This document shows, piece by piece, positions 35,801 through 44,591 of a stretch of DNA of 64,000 nucleotides; the stretch's first letter is position 1; the number at the start of each line of letters is the position of its first letter. The notes beneath the pieces were generated by a model that was not told where the DNA came from, ran no database searches, and was given only the letters and a program-made list of their open reading frames with translations. Origin of the DNA: Polluticaenibacter yanchengensis. Lineage in GTDB: Bacteria; Bacteroidota; Bacteroidia; Chitinophagales; Chitinophagaceae. The position numbers and the translations under genes were made by a program. The stretch lies in the NCBI GenBank assembly GCA_027854065.1, contig JAQGEF010000019.1:1-64000 (forward strand), written 5' to 3'.

Positions 35801-35917
35801 GTGAACTGGATGGTTCTATATAATCGATTTTAATCTTTATCTAAATTTATTACAAGTAAACGATTTTAAAAGTTATATCACACCTGTATAAAATTCTTTG
35901 ACCAACCTTTACTTAAG
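35797..35917 (+). repeat. Element end / attachment-like repeat, copy 1
   Basis: ~120 bp that recurs at 44423-44554. Shared words in order include TTTTG, GGTT, TATAATCGA/CATAATCGA, TTTAATCTTTATCTAA, TACAAGTAA, GATTTT, AGTTATAT, ACACCTGTA and CCTTTACTTAAG. Similarity stops abruptly after TTACTTAAG. The second copy is followed 38 bp later by an integrase gene, whereas here the integrase is absent. I read it as the left end of an older related element. Confidence 0.65.
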
Positions 35918-36045
35918 CATTGGCTTTACTTTCTGAAAACATAACCAGAGGAATGTTATAGCAATCCAGTAAGGTATATCCTTTTCCTTTACTAATACTA
36001 AATTATCAAAGTTATTGAAAAGATAGCTTCTCGTTTTTTTGGCCT

Positions 36046-36087
36046 TTTAAACAAAGTAGATTCGGACGTTTAAACAAAGTTGGATCG
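36046..36087 (+). promoter_or_regulatory. Direct-repeat operator upstream of the SDR gene
   Basis: TTTAAACAAAGTAGATTCG (36046-36064) and TTTAAACAAAGTTGGATCG (36069-36087) are spaced 23 bp apart and overlap the -33 region. Tandem sites just upstream of the promoter suit an AraC-type activator, such as the one encoded downstream. Confidence 0.5.
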
Positions 36088-36107
36088 CAGTTTCCTATTT
36101 ACTTTTG
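36080..36107 (+). promoter_or_regulatory. Promoter of the SDR gene
   Basis: TTG (36080-36082) and TACTTTTG (36100-36107) are 17 bp apart, slightly short of ideal. The predicted start is ~27 nt before the ATG at 36140. Confidence 0.55.
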
Positions 36108-36139
36108 TTTCATCAAAAACAATTAAAACTTTTTAAAAA

Positions 36140-37135
36140 ATGGCACAAAATAATTATCAGGGTACATTGCAAAAATCATCCAATTCAGGGTTTAATGCTA
36201 AATCTACAGCAGAAGAAGTCATCAAAGGAATTAATCTTGAAGGAAAAATTGCCATCGTAACCGGCGGAAATAGCGGAATAGGTTTAGAAACCGTAAAAAC
36301 ATTTACCAATGCCGGCGCAAGAGTCATCGTTCCGGCAAGAGACATCGATAAAGCACATAAAAATCTCGCAGGAATTCCCAATGTTGAATTAGAAGAATTA
36401 GATTTGGCAATCCCGGATTCGATTAATTCTTTCGCAGAAAAATTCTTGTTATCAGACCGACCACTTCATTTATTGGTTAATAACGCTGGCATAATGTGGG
36501 TACCGCTTCGTCGGGACAGTCGCGGTTTTGAATCGCAATTGGCGGTAAATTATTTGGCCCATTTTCAGCTAACGGCAAAATTATTCCCTGCTTTGAAAAA
36601 GGCTAACGGAGCAAGAGTTGTAAACGTATCTTCCGGCGGACATCAGTTTTCAGATTTTAATTTTGAAGATCCTAATTTCCTGCATCGTGATTATGAGACG
36701 TTGATTGGATATGGACAATCGAAAACAGCTGTCAATCTGTTTTCTTTGGAATTAGACATTCGGGCCAAAGCTTTTAATGTGAGAAGTTATGCCTTATGTC
36801 CCGGTTCTGTGGGCGAAACTCAATTGTCTAGAGAAGCACCACTGGATTTATTTCGAAAATTAGGTTACGTAGATGCAGAAGGAGAATTATTGCCCGAAGT
36901 GAAAGCCTCTTTGAAAACCATTTCACAAGGTGCTTCCACAACGGTTTGGTGTGCTACAAGTGCTTTGCTTGAAAATTTGGGTGGCGTTTATTGCGAAAAT
37001 ACCGATGTGGCAAATTTGAATGCTGATGTTTCTACTATTGGCGGTGTGAAAGGCTATTCTTTAGATGAAACCAACGCCAAACGATTGTGGAAACTGAGTG
37101 AAGAAATGACAGGAGTAAAATTCGACCTCAATTGA
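36140..37135 (+). CDS. Short-chain dehydrogenase/reductase (SDR), retinol-dehydrogenase-like
   Basis: 331 aa. A ~30-aa lead is followed by the Rossmann fold: cofactor motif TGGNSGIG (~41-48), NNAG (~112-115), catalytic Ser in NVSSGG (~157-162) and YGQSK (~188-192) with Tyr and Lys. The C-terminus is longer than in classical SDRs, as in the WW-oxidoreductase/retinol dehydrogenase-like group. It probably reduces a small carbonyl compound with NADPH. It is followed 30 bp later by an AraC-type regulator, so it is probably its target. The mobile-region location suggests acquired cargo. Confidence 0.88.
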   Translation: MAQNNYQGTLQKSSNSGFNAKSTAEEVIKGINLEGKIAIVTGGNSGIGLETVKTFTNAGARVIVPARDIDKAHKNLAGIPNVELEELDLAIPDSINSFAEKFLLSDRPLHLLVNNAGIMWVPLRRDSRGFESQLAVNYLAHFQLTAKLFPALKKANGARVVNVSSGGHQFSDFNFEDPNFLHRDYETLIGYGQSKTAVNLFSLELDIRAKAFNVRSYALCPGSVGETQLSREAPLDLFRKLGYVDAEGELLPEVKASLKTISQGASTTVWCATSALLENLGGVYCENTDVANLNADVSTIGGVKGYSLDETNAKRLWKLSEEMTGVKFDLN

Positions 37136-37141
37136 TATTTG

Positions 37142-37149
37142 TACATTTG
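37142..37149 (+). promoter_or_regulatory. -7 promoter element for the AraC gene (TACATTTG)
   Basis: Matches TAnnTTTG and places the transcript start ~10 nt before the ATG at 37166. This supports that start over the TTG at 37139, which lies within the promoter. Confidence 0.5.
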
Positions 37150-37165
37150 TGTAGCAAAAAAAACT

Positions 37166-37978
37166 ATGGATTACCACGTAAATTACATCAATCCCGAAAT
37201 TAAGCTTTCTTGTTACGAGGGGAAATTATTCAAAACCGAAGCAGCATTTGAAAACCATTTGCTGGTTTGGTTGATTTCGGGTGAAACAAAAATTATTCAG
37301 GCAGATGAACGTTTTATTTTTGGTGCAGGAAGCACTTTTTTAATTCCCAAAAACCAATTGGCAACCCTCATCAATTATCCAAAAGACGGATTGCCACATA
37401 AAGCTGTTGCAATGCACTTATCTGCAAAAAGACTCATGGAGTTTTATAATAACACTCATGCCAAGTCAAAAATCAATACAGAAAAAATTATTGGTTTTAA
37501 GAAACATCCGTTGCTGGAAAGTTGCCTGGCTTCCTTGATTCCGTATTTCGAAATGCAGCAAAATTTCCCCGAAAACATTGCTTTGCTGAAAATTAATGAA
37601 GCCATAAGTATTCTCAGAACTATAGATGAAAATATCGATAATATCCTTAATGATTTTGAAGAACCGGGCAAAATTGATTTGGCAAGTTTTATGGAAAAAA
37701 ACTTTATCTTCAATATGCCTCTGGAAAAATTCGGGTATTTAACAGGTCGAAGTTTAACCACATTTAAGAGGGATTTTTTCAAAGCGTTCGGTTCTACACC
37801 ACAACGATGGCTTACCAAAAAAAGATTGGAGCTGGCACATTACCAACTTACCGAAAAAAACAAAAAACCTATTGATATTTATTACGAGATAGGCTTTGAA
37901 AATCTGTCACATTTTTCCTTTGCATTTAAAAGACATTTTGGATATAGCCCTACAGAAGTGGCGGAGCGGACGCTTTAG
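37166..37978 (+). CDS. AraC-family transcriptional regulator
   Basis: 270 aa from ATG 37166 (MDYHVNYINPEIKL). The N-terminal half is a cupin-like sensing domain (FIFGAGSTFLIPKNQLATLI). The C-terminal double helix-turn-helix (~170-270) contains PLEKFGYLTGRSLTTFKRDF and the AraC signature IYYEIGFENLSHFSFAFKRH followed by FGYSPTE. It probably controls the SDR gene just upstream, whose promoter carries tandem repeats. Confidence 0.9.
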   Translation: MDYHVNYINPEIKLSCYEGKLFKTEAAFENHLLVWLISGETKIIQADERFIFGAGSTFLIPKNQLATLINYPKDGLPHKAVAMHLSAKRLMEFYNNTHAKSKINTEKIIGFKKHPLLESCLASLIPYFEMQQNFPENIALLKINEAISILRTIDENIDNILNDFEEPGKIDLASFMEKNFIFNMPLEKFGYLTGRSLTTFKRDFFKAFGSTPQRWLTKKRLELAHYQLTEKNKKPIDIYYEIGFENLSHFSFAFKRHFGYSPTEVAERTL

Positions 37979-38000
37979 AGAGTTTCAATTGAGTAATTTT

Positions 38001-38026
38001 TTTGCCAAATGACAAATGCCAAATGA
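38001..38026. promoter_or_regulatory. CCAAATG repeats before the Crp-like gene
   Basis: TTTGCCAAATGACAAATGCC then AAATGA holds three (C)AAATG words in tandem, 24 bp before the ATG at 38050. The same word forms a palindrome just after the gene (38632-38646). Confidence 0.35.
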
Positions 38027-38049
38027 ATTAAAATTTCTAACTTTTCAAA

Positions 38050-38619
38050 ATGGAAAAATTTATTGAATTTGTTTTGCAGTTCGGCAATTTAAATAAACAA
38101 CAAATTGACCTGATTGTAAGGAAAGCATCCGTAGTAGAATTTCGAAAAGATGAATATTATTGGGAAGCTGGAAAAATAGTCAGGTACATTGGTTTTCTTA
38201 CCGATGGTGTAATCCGTGTGTTTTATTACAACAACAAAGGCGAAGAAATTACACGTTATTTTATCGACGAAAACCACTTGATTTTATCGGGGAATATGGT
38301 TGACGAAATTTATAAACCTTCCGAATATTTATCGGCGATTACCGATTGCAAAATGATAATTTTTTCAAAACAGGATTGGAAAGAAATTTTAGACACAGTT
38401 ATTGGTTGGGACAGCATTATTCAAAAAATCGTTACAAGACATCATAGCGAAAAAATTTCAAGAAGAAGCGAGTTGATTTCGCAAGATGGAACAGAACGCT
38501 ACCTTGATTTTATCCAAAAATTTCCCACTTTGGTGAATCGTGTACCATTGTCATTTATCGCTTCGTACTTGGGAATGACGCAATCTTCTTTGAGCAGAAT
38601 CAGGAAAAATATTCTCTAA
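38050..38619 (+). CDS. Crp/Fnr-family transcriptional regulator
   Basis: 189 aa. The cyclic-nucleotide-binding-like beta-roll (~25-115) includes YYWEAGKIVRYIGFLTDGVI and GEEITRYFIDENH. The C-terminal winged helix (~165-189) has VPLSFIASYLGMTQSSLSRI. There are no Fnr-type Cys residues, so it is not an Fe-S sensor. It probably acts on the aldo/keto reductase gene downstream, since similar CAAATG sites lie on both sides of its gene. The type is common as a one-gene regulator of redox cargo in Bacteroidota. Confidence 0.88.
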   Translation: MEKFIEFVLQFGNLNKQQIDLIVRKASVVEFRKDEYYWEAGKIVRYIGFLTDGVIRVFYYNNKGEEITRYFIDENHLILSGNMVDEIYKPSEYLSAITDCKMIIFSKQDWKEILDTVIGWDSIIQKIVTRHHSEKISRRSELISQDGTERYLDFIQKFPTLVNRVPLSFIASYLGMTQSSLSRIRKNIL

Positions 38620-38631
38620 AATTGCTTTTTG

Positions 38632-38646
38632 CCATTTGGCAAATGG
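38632..38646. promoter_or_regulatory. Palindromic operator before the aldo/keto reductase gene
   Basis: CCATTTG-G-CAAATGG is a perfect 7-1-7 palindrome 53 bp before the reductase ATG and just after the Crp-like gene. Confidence 0.45.
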
Positions 38647-38662
38647 TTTTGTTTTTTATTGA

Positions 38663-39673
<1,011 letters not shown>

Positions 39674-39704
39674 AAAGAAAATTTTATGGATTTAAGTAAA
39701 AATC

Positions 39705-40225
39705 TTTAACCAAACTAAAAAGAGATGTTTTAAAGGACGGGTTCAAGAATGAGCATTATGAAATGAAATTCTGTAGGACCATTAAACCTCACATATTGGG
39801 TAAAATTATTTATTACAATAAAGTATTTCAAGTAGAAACTGGGTGTCCGGTTAGAAATGGGAAAATGTTCATCCGGCATTTCGCAAGGAGGCTTAAAGAG
39901 CTTAGAAATGAATTTAGACAAAGTATTTGCAATACAGATTTTTACAAATATTGTCGTTTGGGACTGACAGAGATGAGTTGTACTTTAACTAGGAAAGATA
40001 AATTTAAAAGATGGTATTAATAGTGATGTACTTGAATTTGCTTTATCGCTCTCAACATATTATGGCCACAAAGTCGCTCATATTATTTCTAATGAATTAT
40101 TTTATACCTATATTCTAAGTACAATAAGCCCAGAAGATAATCCGGAAAACATTCTTAAAGCATATTTAAGATGGAAAAAATATTGCATGGACTGGCTGAA
40201 ACAATGCCCCAATTGAATTATATCC
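39705..40225 (+). pseudogene. Truncated, frameshifted rteC copy
   Basis: The sequence is ~80-85% identical by eye to the intact rteC at 46054-46899, beginning at CCAAACTAAAAAGAGATG (39711; partner 46182) and fading near 40225. It carries in-frame pieces such as YYNKVFQVETGCPVRNGKMF, then a deletion near CGTTTGGGACTGACAGAG, further frameshifts, and lacks the first ~45 and last ~75 codons. It is a dead relic of an element related to the one that begins at 44423. Confidence 0.85.
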
Positions 40226-40357
40226 ATATAGTGCAATAGCATAGTAGGTTTCGGAAAAAATATTTGATAACAATTATACAATTGTCGCCCGTACTTAAAT
40301 ATCTTTAAATAATTAATACTTTATATTAGTCTTCTAAAAAACAATTGTTTTAAATTA

Positions 40358-40663
40358 TTAAATGGATAATGCTTTCTTTTTAACAGGGTGTAATAAGTGA
40401 TTAATATCCTGCCACTGAAAATATATTCTTGACCTGATTTTGTATGGTTTTAACTGATATTTTTTAATCCAGTCATAGATAGTGGTTTTACTTACCTGGA
40501 AAATTGTACAAACCTCCGCAATTTTCTATAGTGGTTTGCAGGTCATGCCTGGCGGATGATAGACAGGAATTACATGTTCTCTTTTCTTATTATTTGTTAT
40601 TTCTTCCCGGATAATTTGCTGTATAGTTGTCCAGGTCAGCTTCGGTTCAGTGGGAAATAGCAT
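40358..40663 (-). pseudogene. Helix-turn-helix (excisionase-like) gene with in-frame stop
   Basis: On the minus strand the frame reads MLFPTEPKLTWTTIQQIIRE, EHVIPVYHPPGMTCKPL, then TAG (40528-40526), then KIAEVCTIFQVSKTTIYDWI, KPYKIRSRIYFQWQDIN up to a TAA at 40358. The part after the stop is a clear MerR/excisionase-type helix-turn-helix with its wing, and the part before it resembles the usual N-terminus. A single nonsense change therefore appears to have killed it. The frame is open upstream to 40831, but that extension has no family character. Confidence 0.65.
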
Positions 40664-40849
40664 TGGAGTTATTAGTGCGCCATTACCATATGTAATTAGG
40701 CTATTTATACGCAGCGAGCAGTATTCCCCAAGCATTACAACATTACTGGCAGGTGCTGTAGCAAATAAAGTTAGTGAGCGAAAAACGAATGATTGAAAAG
40801 CAAATTGAAAATCTTTACAAATTATAAACAATCTGAATCCAGATTTTAG

Positions 40850-41473
40850 TTAAGACTTTATCATATACGAAGTGTCTCCAAGTTTTCTAATAATACGTTT
40901 ACCTATGCTATTTTGCAACAAAATTGAAACTCCGCCACTGAGACCGTAAAGATCAATAGAATCAAGGCTATTAAGGTTCAGCCCGAGCCACATCACATTA
41001 AAAACACTTAAGGTATCGCCATGTGACACCAGAATGATATTTTGATCATCATTGGCTAAAAGATCAATGTAAAAAGGATATAAACGATGCCATACATCAC
41101 TTCTGGATTCTGCATCACCAAAACATTTATCAAAAACCGTCACTTCTTCCTGTTCAATGTTCTCCTTTAACCAGGCAACTGATTTGCCGATAGCTTTTCC
41201 CAGCCCTCGCTCTTTTAAGGCATCTGAAAACCGGGGAGCAATCAATAATTCCGCACCTACAATATTGGCAGTTTCTTTTGCTCGCTGTAGTGGCGAGGAA
41301 TACAATGAATATGATTTTTCTTCTATTTCCCTTTTAAGATGGTAAGCGATATTGGCTGCTTGCTTCCGTCCCTTTTCAGTAAGTGGCCAGTCTGTCCATG
41401 AACCGATCATACCATTGGTATGATGTACAGATTCAGGATGCTGTATAGTAATAATGTTTTTGGCTTTATTCAT
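40850..41473 (-). CDS. Histidine phosphatase superfamily protein (phosphoglycerate-mutase-like), variant motif
   Basis: 207 aa. The catalytic region reads ITIQHPESVHHTNGMIGSWT, so the usual RHG is QHP. The nucleophile His is kept but the preceding Arg is Gln. WPLTEKGRKQA, SLYSSPLQRAKETA (second Arg) and IILVSHGDTLSVF (second catalytic His) are normal. It probably dephosphorylates a small metabolite, although the Gln substitution makes activity uncertain. It sits in the mobile region, divergent from a HAD phosphatase gene. Confidence 0.85.
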   Translation of the reverse strand: MNKAKNIITIQHPESVHHTNGMIGSWTDWPLTEKGRKQAANIAYHLKREIEEKSYSLYSSPLQRAKETANIVGAELLIAPRFSDALKERGLGKAIGKSVAWLKENIEQEEVTVFDKCFGDAESRSDVWHRLYPFYIDLLANDDQNIILVSHGDTLSVFNVMWLGLNLNSLDSIDLYGLSGGVSILLQNSIGKRIIRKLGDTSYMIKS

Positions 41474-41488
41474 GATCGTTAATATTCG

Positions 41489-41496
41489 TAAGTTTG
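41489..41496 (+). promoter_or_regulatory. -7 promoter element for the HAD gene (TAAGTTTG)
   Basis: Matches TAnnTTTG in the 74-bp divergent gap, 52 bp before the HAD ATG. No spaced -33 was found. Confidence 0.4.
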
Positions 41497-41547
41497 CTCC
41501 TGTTGATGTTTAAATTACTCAAAAATAGCGATATCTAAAATCAAAGT

Positions 41548-42210
41548 ATGAGAAACGTTGAGGCGGTAATTTTTGATATGGATGGTGTGATCGTGGATTC
41601 GGAAGCCTTCTGGAAACAAGCGGAACTCGAAATCTTTAGCGCTTTAGGTGTGACAGTAACGGCAGAAAACGCACTGTTAACATCGGCAATGACCACTACC
41701 GAAGTAGCTGCCTTTTGGCACAAGATAAATCCGTGGGACGATATATCGAATATTGAAGTTTGCAACAAGGTTATAGAGCGGGTCAAAAGTCTGGTTGAAG
41801 AAAATAACTGTGATATACCAAACGTGGATAAGTTTCTACACTATTTGAAATCAGAACATCTTTTACTGGGGTTAGCTACAAACTCGCCACACAGCATAGT
41901 TCGGGTCGTTCTTCGAAAAATGGGAATTGATAAATACTTCGATGTAGTTACTTCTGTCGATTTTGTCAAACAAGGTAAGCCACATCCGGAAATATACCTA
42001 CACACAGCCAAACAACTTAATCTCTCCCCGCATAAATGCATTGCTATCGAAGATTCTTACTCCGGAATGACGGCAGCTCGTGATGCCGGCATGAAAGTGG
42101 CGGCATTCACAAATAAGGGCAGAAACGAAGCCGCTAATTTTGCAGATTTAATTATAGAAGATTTCTCAAATGTACAGGAAATATATCAACTTTTTTATTC
42201 ATTACCATAA
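41548..42210 (+). CDS. HAD-superfamily hydrolase (beta-phosphoglucomutase / sugar-phosphatase type)
   Basis: 220 aa. Motif I is VIFDMDGVIVDSE (~8-20) with nucleophile and acid/base Asp. Motif II is LGLATNSP (~108-115). Motif III Lys lies in FVKQGKPHPEIYL (~132-145). Motif IV is CIAIEDSYSGMTAARDAGM. The helical cap between motifs I and II places it in subfamily IA with YniC-like 2-deoxyglucose-6-phosphatases and beta-phosphoglucomutases. The substrate is probably a small sugar phosphate. Confidence 0.9.
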   Translation: MRNVEAVIFDMDGVIVDSEAFWKQAELEIFSALGVTVTAENALLTSAMTTTEVAAFWHKINPWDDISNIEVCNKVIERVKSLVEENNCDIPNVDKFLHYLKSEHLLLGLATNSPHSIVRVVLRKMGIDKYFDVVTSVDFVKQGKPHPEIYLHTAKQLNLSPHKCIAIEDSYSGMTAARDAGMKVAAFTNKGRNEAANFADLIIEDFSNVQEIYQLFYSLP

Positions 42211-42525
42211 ACAAGCCAACAACCTAATGCCGGTGGTTTTTATGAAACATATAGGCATCTTTATGTCACTCATTTGTTCATACGTATTTTTGCCTGAAGC
42301 ATAAGTACAATGGATAGGTGAACTAAAGGTTTTAACTCTGAAGAATGGAATATTCCCAACTTTATATATGAAAGGAAATCGAAATCAGTTCAACCATTCA
42401 GAAAGCAATAGAAAGATAAATTGCAAAGTGGTTAAGATTTTTGTTAATATACTGAACTCTCATTATTGAGGTCGATACGAAATTTTGGTAGAAATTTAGT
42501 TAGCCAAATTGCTGCTTTTTATTTG
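42211..42525. other. Gap without recognisable gene
   Basis: 315 bp of AT-rich sequence between the HAD gene and the MFS exporter. I see no ORF with family character, no strong hairpin and no consensus promoter. Low-quality frames on both strands are short. Confidence 0.4.
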
Positions 42526-43929
42526 ATGATTATGAATAAAAATATTACTACAGATTCCGTTAAAAGATTTCTTCCATTGATATTGGCAACTGCGATTTTC
42601 ATGCAGATGCTGGATTCCACGATTCTAAATACATCTTTACCGGCTATTGCGAGGGATTTTAATGAATCGCCGCTTAATATGCAGAATGCTATCATAAGTT
42701 ACGTTTTGACATTGGCCTTGTTTATGCCAGTTAGCGGTTTTTTTGCGGATAAATTCGGGACTAAAAATGTTTTTATTACGTCGTTGTTTTTATTTTCTAT
42801 TGGTTCTTTATTTTGTGCATTGTCACAAAATCTTACACACTTGGTTATTTCCAGAGTGCTTCAAGGTGTTGGCGGAAGTTTGATGACGCCAGTTGGAAAA
42901 TTAGCACTTATCAAAACGTTCGATAAAAAAGAACTTCTCAAAGCAATCAATTATGCCATTATTCCTGCTTTGATTGGCCCTGTTTTAGGGCCTTTGGTGG
43001 GTGGGTATCTTGTAGATTATTTATCTTGGCACTGGATTTTTTTGATTAATATTCCGATTGGTGTTTTAGGAATTGTTTTAGGTTTAAAATATATGCCTAA
43101 TTACAAATCTCCGGTCATCGATTTTGATTTAAAAGGCTTTCTCATCTTTGCAATAGCGTCTTTGTTACTTTCCATTTCGTTAGAATTATTCGGAAATGTC
43201 GGGAATGTTACCCCGGTTTTATTGGTTTTTTTGTTGGGATTTTTGATGTTATTTTTCTATTACAAACATGCCAGGAAGGATAATAATCCTATTTTTCCAC
43301 TGAATCTTTTTCAGGTTCGTACATTTCGGGTTGGAATTTTAGGGAATTTGGCGACGAGGTTAGGAATCAGCTCCATTCCCCTCTTAATTCCGCTTATTAT
43401 TCAGATTGCTTACAATCAGTCAGCATTTATTTCAGGTTGGATTGTTGCACCAATGGCACTGACATCAATTTTTGGCAAATCAGTCGTTATTAAGATCTTA
43501 GATAAATTTGGTTATCGCTCAACATTGATGGTCAATACTTTTATCATTGGTTTTCTGATTTGTTGCCTGGCAATACCTAGTATTCACAATTCCATTTATT
43601 GGTATGTGCCGATTCTGTTGTTACTTGGATTTTTCAACTCTATACAATTTACATCAATGAACACGATTACCATTGCAGACCTTCGAACTTATCAAACGAG
43701 CAGTGGTAATTCTTTAGTTTCGGTAAATCAGCAGTTTGCAATAGGATTTGGGATTGCATTTGGATTAGTTATTCTGAAAATTTTTGAAGGCGATACTAAG
43801 CTTATTCATAACGAGATTCACAATGCTTTCCGATATACATTTCTTATTGTCGGTCTTCTTACGATGCTTTCCGGTTTTGTTTTCCGAAGACTTAACTATA
43901 GAGACGGTGACAATTTGAAATCGGTCTAG
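42526..43929 (+). CDS. MFS multidrug exporter, DHA2 (EmrB/QacA) family
   Basis: 467 aa from ATG 42526 (MIMNKNITTDSVKRFLPLIL); the upstream in-frame TTG at 42466 would add an unlikely N-terminus. About 14 membrane helices. Family motifs are the TM1 segment MQMLDSTILNTSLPAIARDF, the loop GFFADKFGTKNVFI (motif A) and the TM5 motif C-like ALIGPVLGPLVGGYL. It is a proton-driven exporter of drugs or toxic compounds. No adaptor (EmrA) or TetR regulator is adjacent. Confidence 0.9.
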   Translation: MIMNKNITTDSVKRFLPLILATAIFMQMLDSTILNTSLPAIARDFNESPLNMQNAIISYVLTLALFMPVSGFFADKFGTKNVFITSLFLFSIGSLFCALSQNLTHLVISRVLQGVGGSLMTPVGKLALIKTFDKKELLKAINYAIIPALIGPVLGPLVGGYLVDYLSWHWIFLINIPIGVLGIVLGLKYMPNYKSPVIDFDLKGFLIFAIASLLLSISLELFGNVGNVTPVLLVFLLGFLMLFFYYKHARKDNNPIFPLNLFQVRTFRVGILGNLATRLGISSIPLLIPLIIQIAYNQSAFISGWIVAPMALTSIFGKSVVIKILDKFGYRSTLMVNTFIIGFLICCLAIPSIHNSIYWYVPILLLLGFFNSIQFTSMNTITIADLRTYQTSSGNSLVSVNQQFAIGFGIAFGLVILKIFEGDTKLIHNEIHNAFRYTFLIVGLLTMLSGFVFRRLNYRDGDNLKSV

Positions 43930-44056
43930 ATAATAATTTTATAAATTTTTCCCCAATGAATAAGAATATTGGGTTTGAGCTAATTTTATCTGATATAATG
44001 TGATCCTAAATTTTATCAGAACAATAAAAATATTATTACAATAGATTACTGAATGT

Positions 44057-44208
44057 GCACGCATCCAAACACTTTCATCCGAACTGCATTATATTATAGT
44101 AATGGCATTCAAAATATTCACGATTTTAAGGTTTCGAGCATAGGTGTTAGTTACAACATTGGTTCGTTTCATGCATTTGCTAATACAACAGATAAAAAAG
44201 TAAGGTGA
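44057..44208 (+). pseudogene. Possible outer-membrane barrel fragment
   Basis: One frame reads NTFIRTALYYSNGIQNIHDF, then KVSSIGVSYNIGSFHAF and a TGA. This looks like two or three beta-barrel strands without the rest of a gene. A second short frame (44207-44312) encodes a Lys/Ile-rich peptide of unknown kind. The 43930-44591 gap otherwise holds a terminator and the element end. Confidence 0.3.
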
Positions 44209-44379
44209 TATTCTTTCTGCTATTGTGAAATTAATAGAAAAACATAAAATCCAACATCAGACAGTGAAGATTGAAATTACTGCTATGAATTGTAAATTGG
44301 ACGTCCTCTAAGAAATTAATTGAATGCTTTTTAATTTTATCCGTTATTTGGGATCAAATCAAAAAGTTGTAAAAAAAGT

Positions 44380-44404
44380 AAAACCCGCTACCAGAGCGGG
44401 TTTT
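44380..44404. terminator. Hairpin just left of the intact element end
   Basis: AAAACCCGCT and AGCGGGTTTT form a perfect 10-bp stem around a 5-nt loop, 19 bp before the repeated element end at 44423. It is symmetric, so usable on either strand. Confidence 0.75.
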
Positions 44405-44422
44405 AGTGAGAGACTCTCTCTC

Positions 44423-44554
44423 TTTTGCGGACCGGACGGTTTTACATAATCGAATTTAATCTTTATCTAACTTTACTTGACTATACTACAAGTAAGTGAT
44501 TTTCAAAGTTATATAACACCTGTAAAAAAAATATTCGACCTACCTTTACTTAAG
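44423..44554 (+). repeat. Element end / attachment-like repeat, copy 2
   Basis: Matches copy 1 (35797-35917) over ~125 bp with small indels, starting at TTTTGCGGACCGGACGGTTT and ending at CCTTTACTTAAG. It lies 38 bp before the integrase start, the usual position of an element end with integrase-binding arm sites. Confidence 0.65.
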
Positions 44555-44591
44555 GTAACAACATTTAATTCGACTAAAAATTCGACTAATT

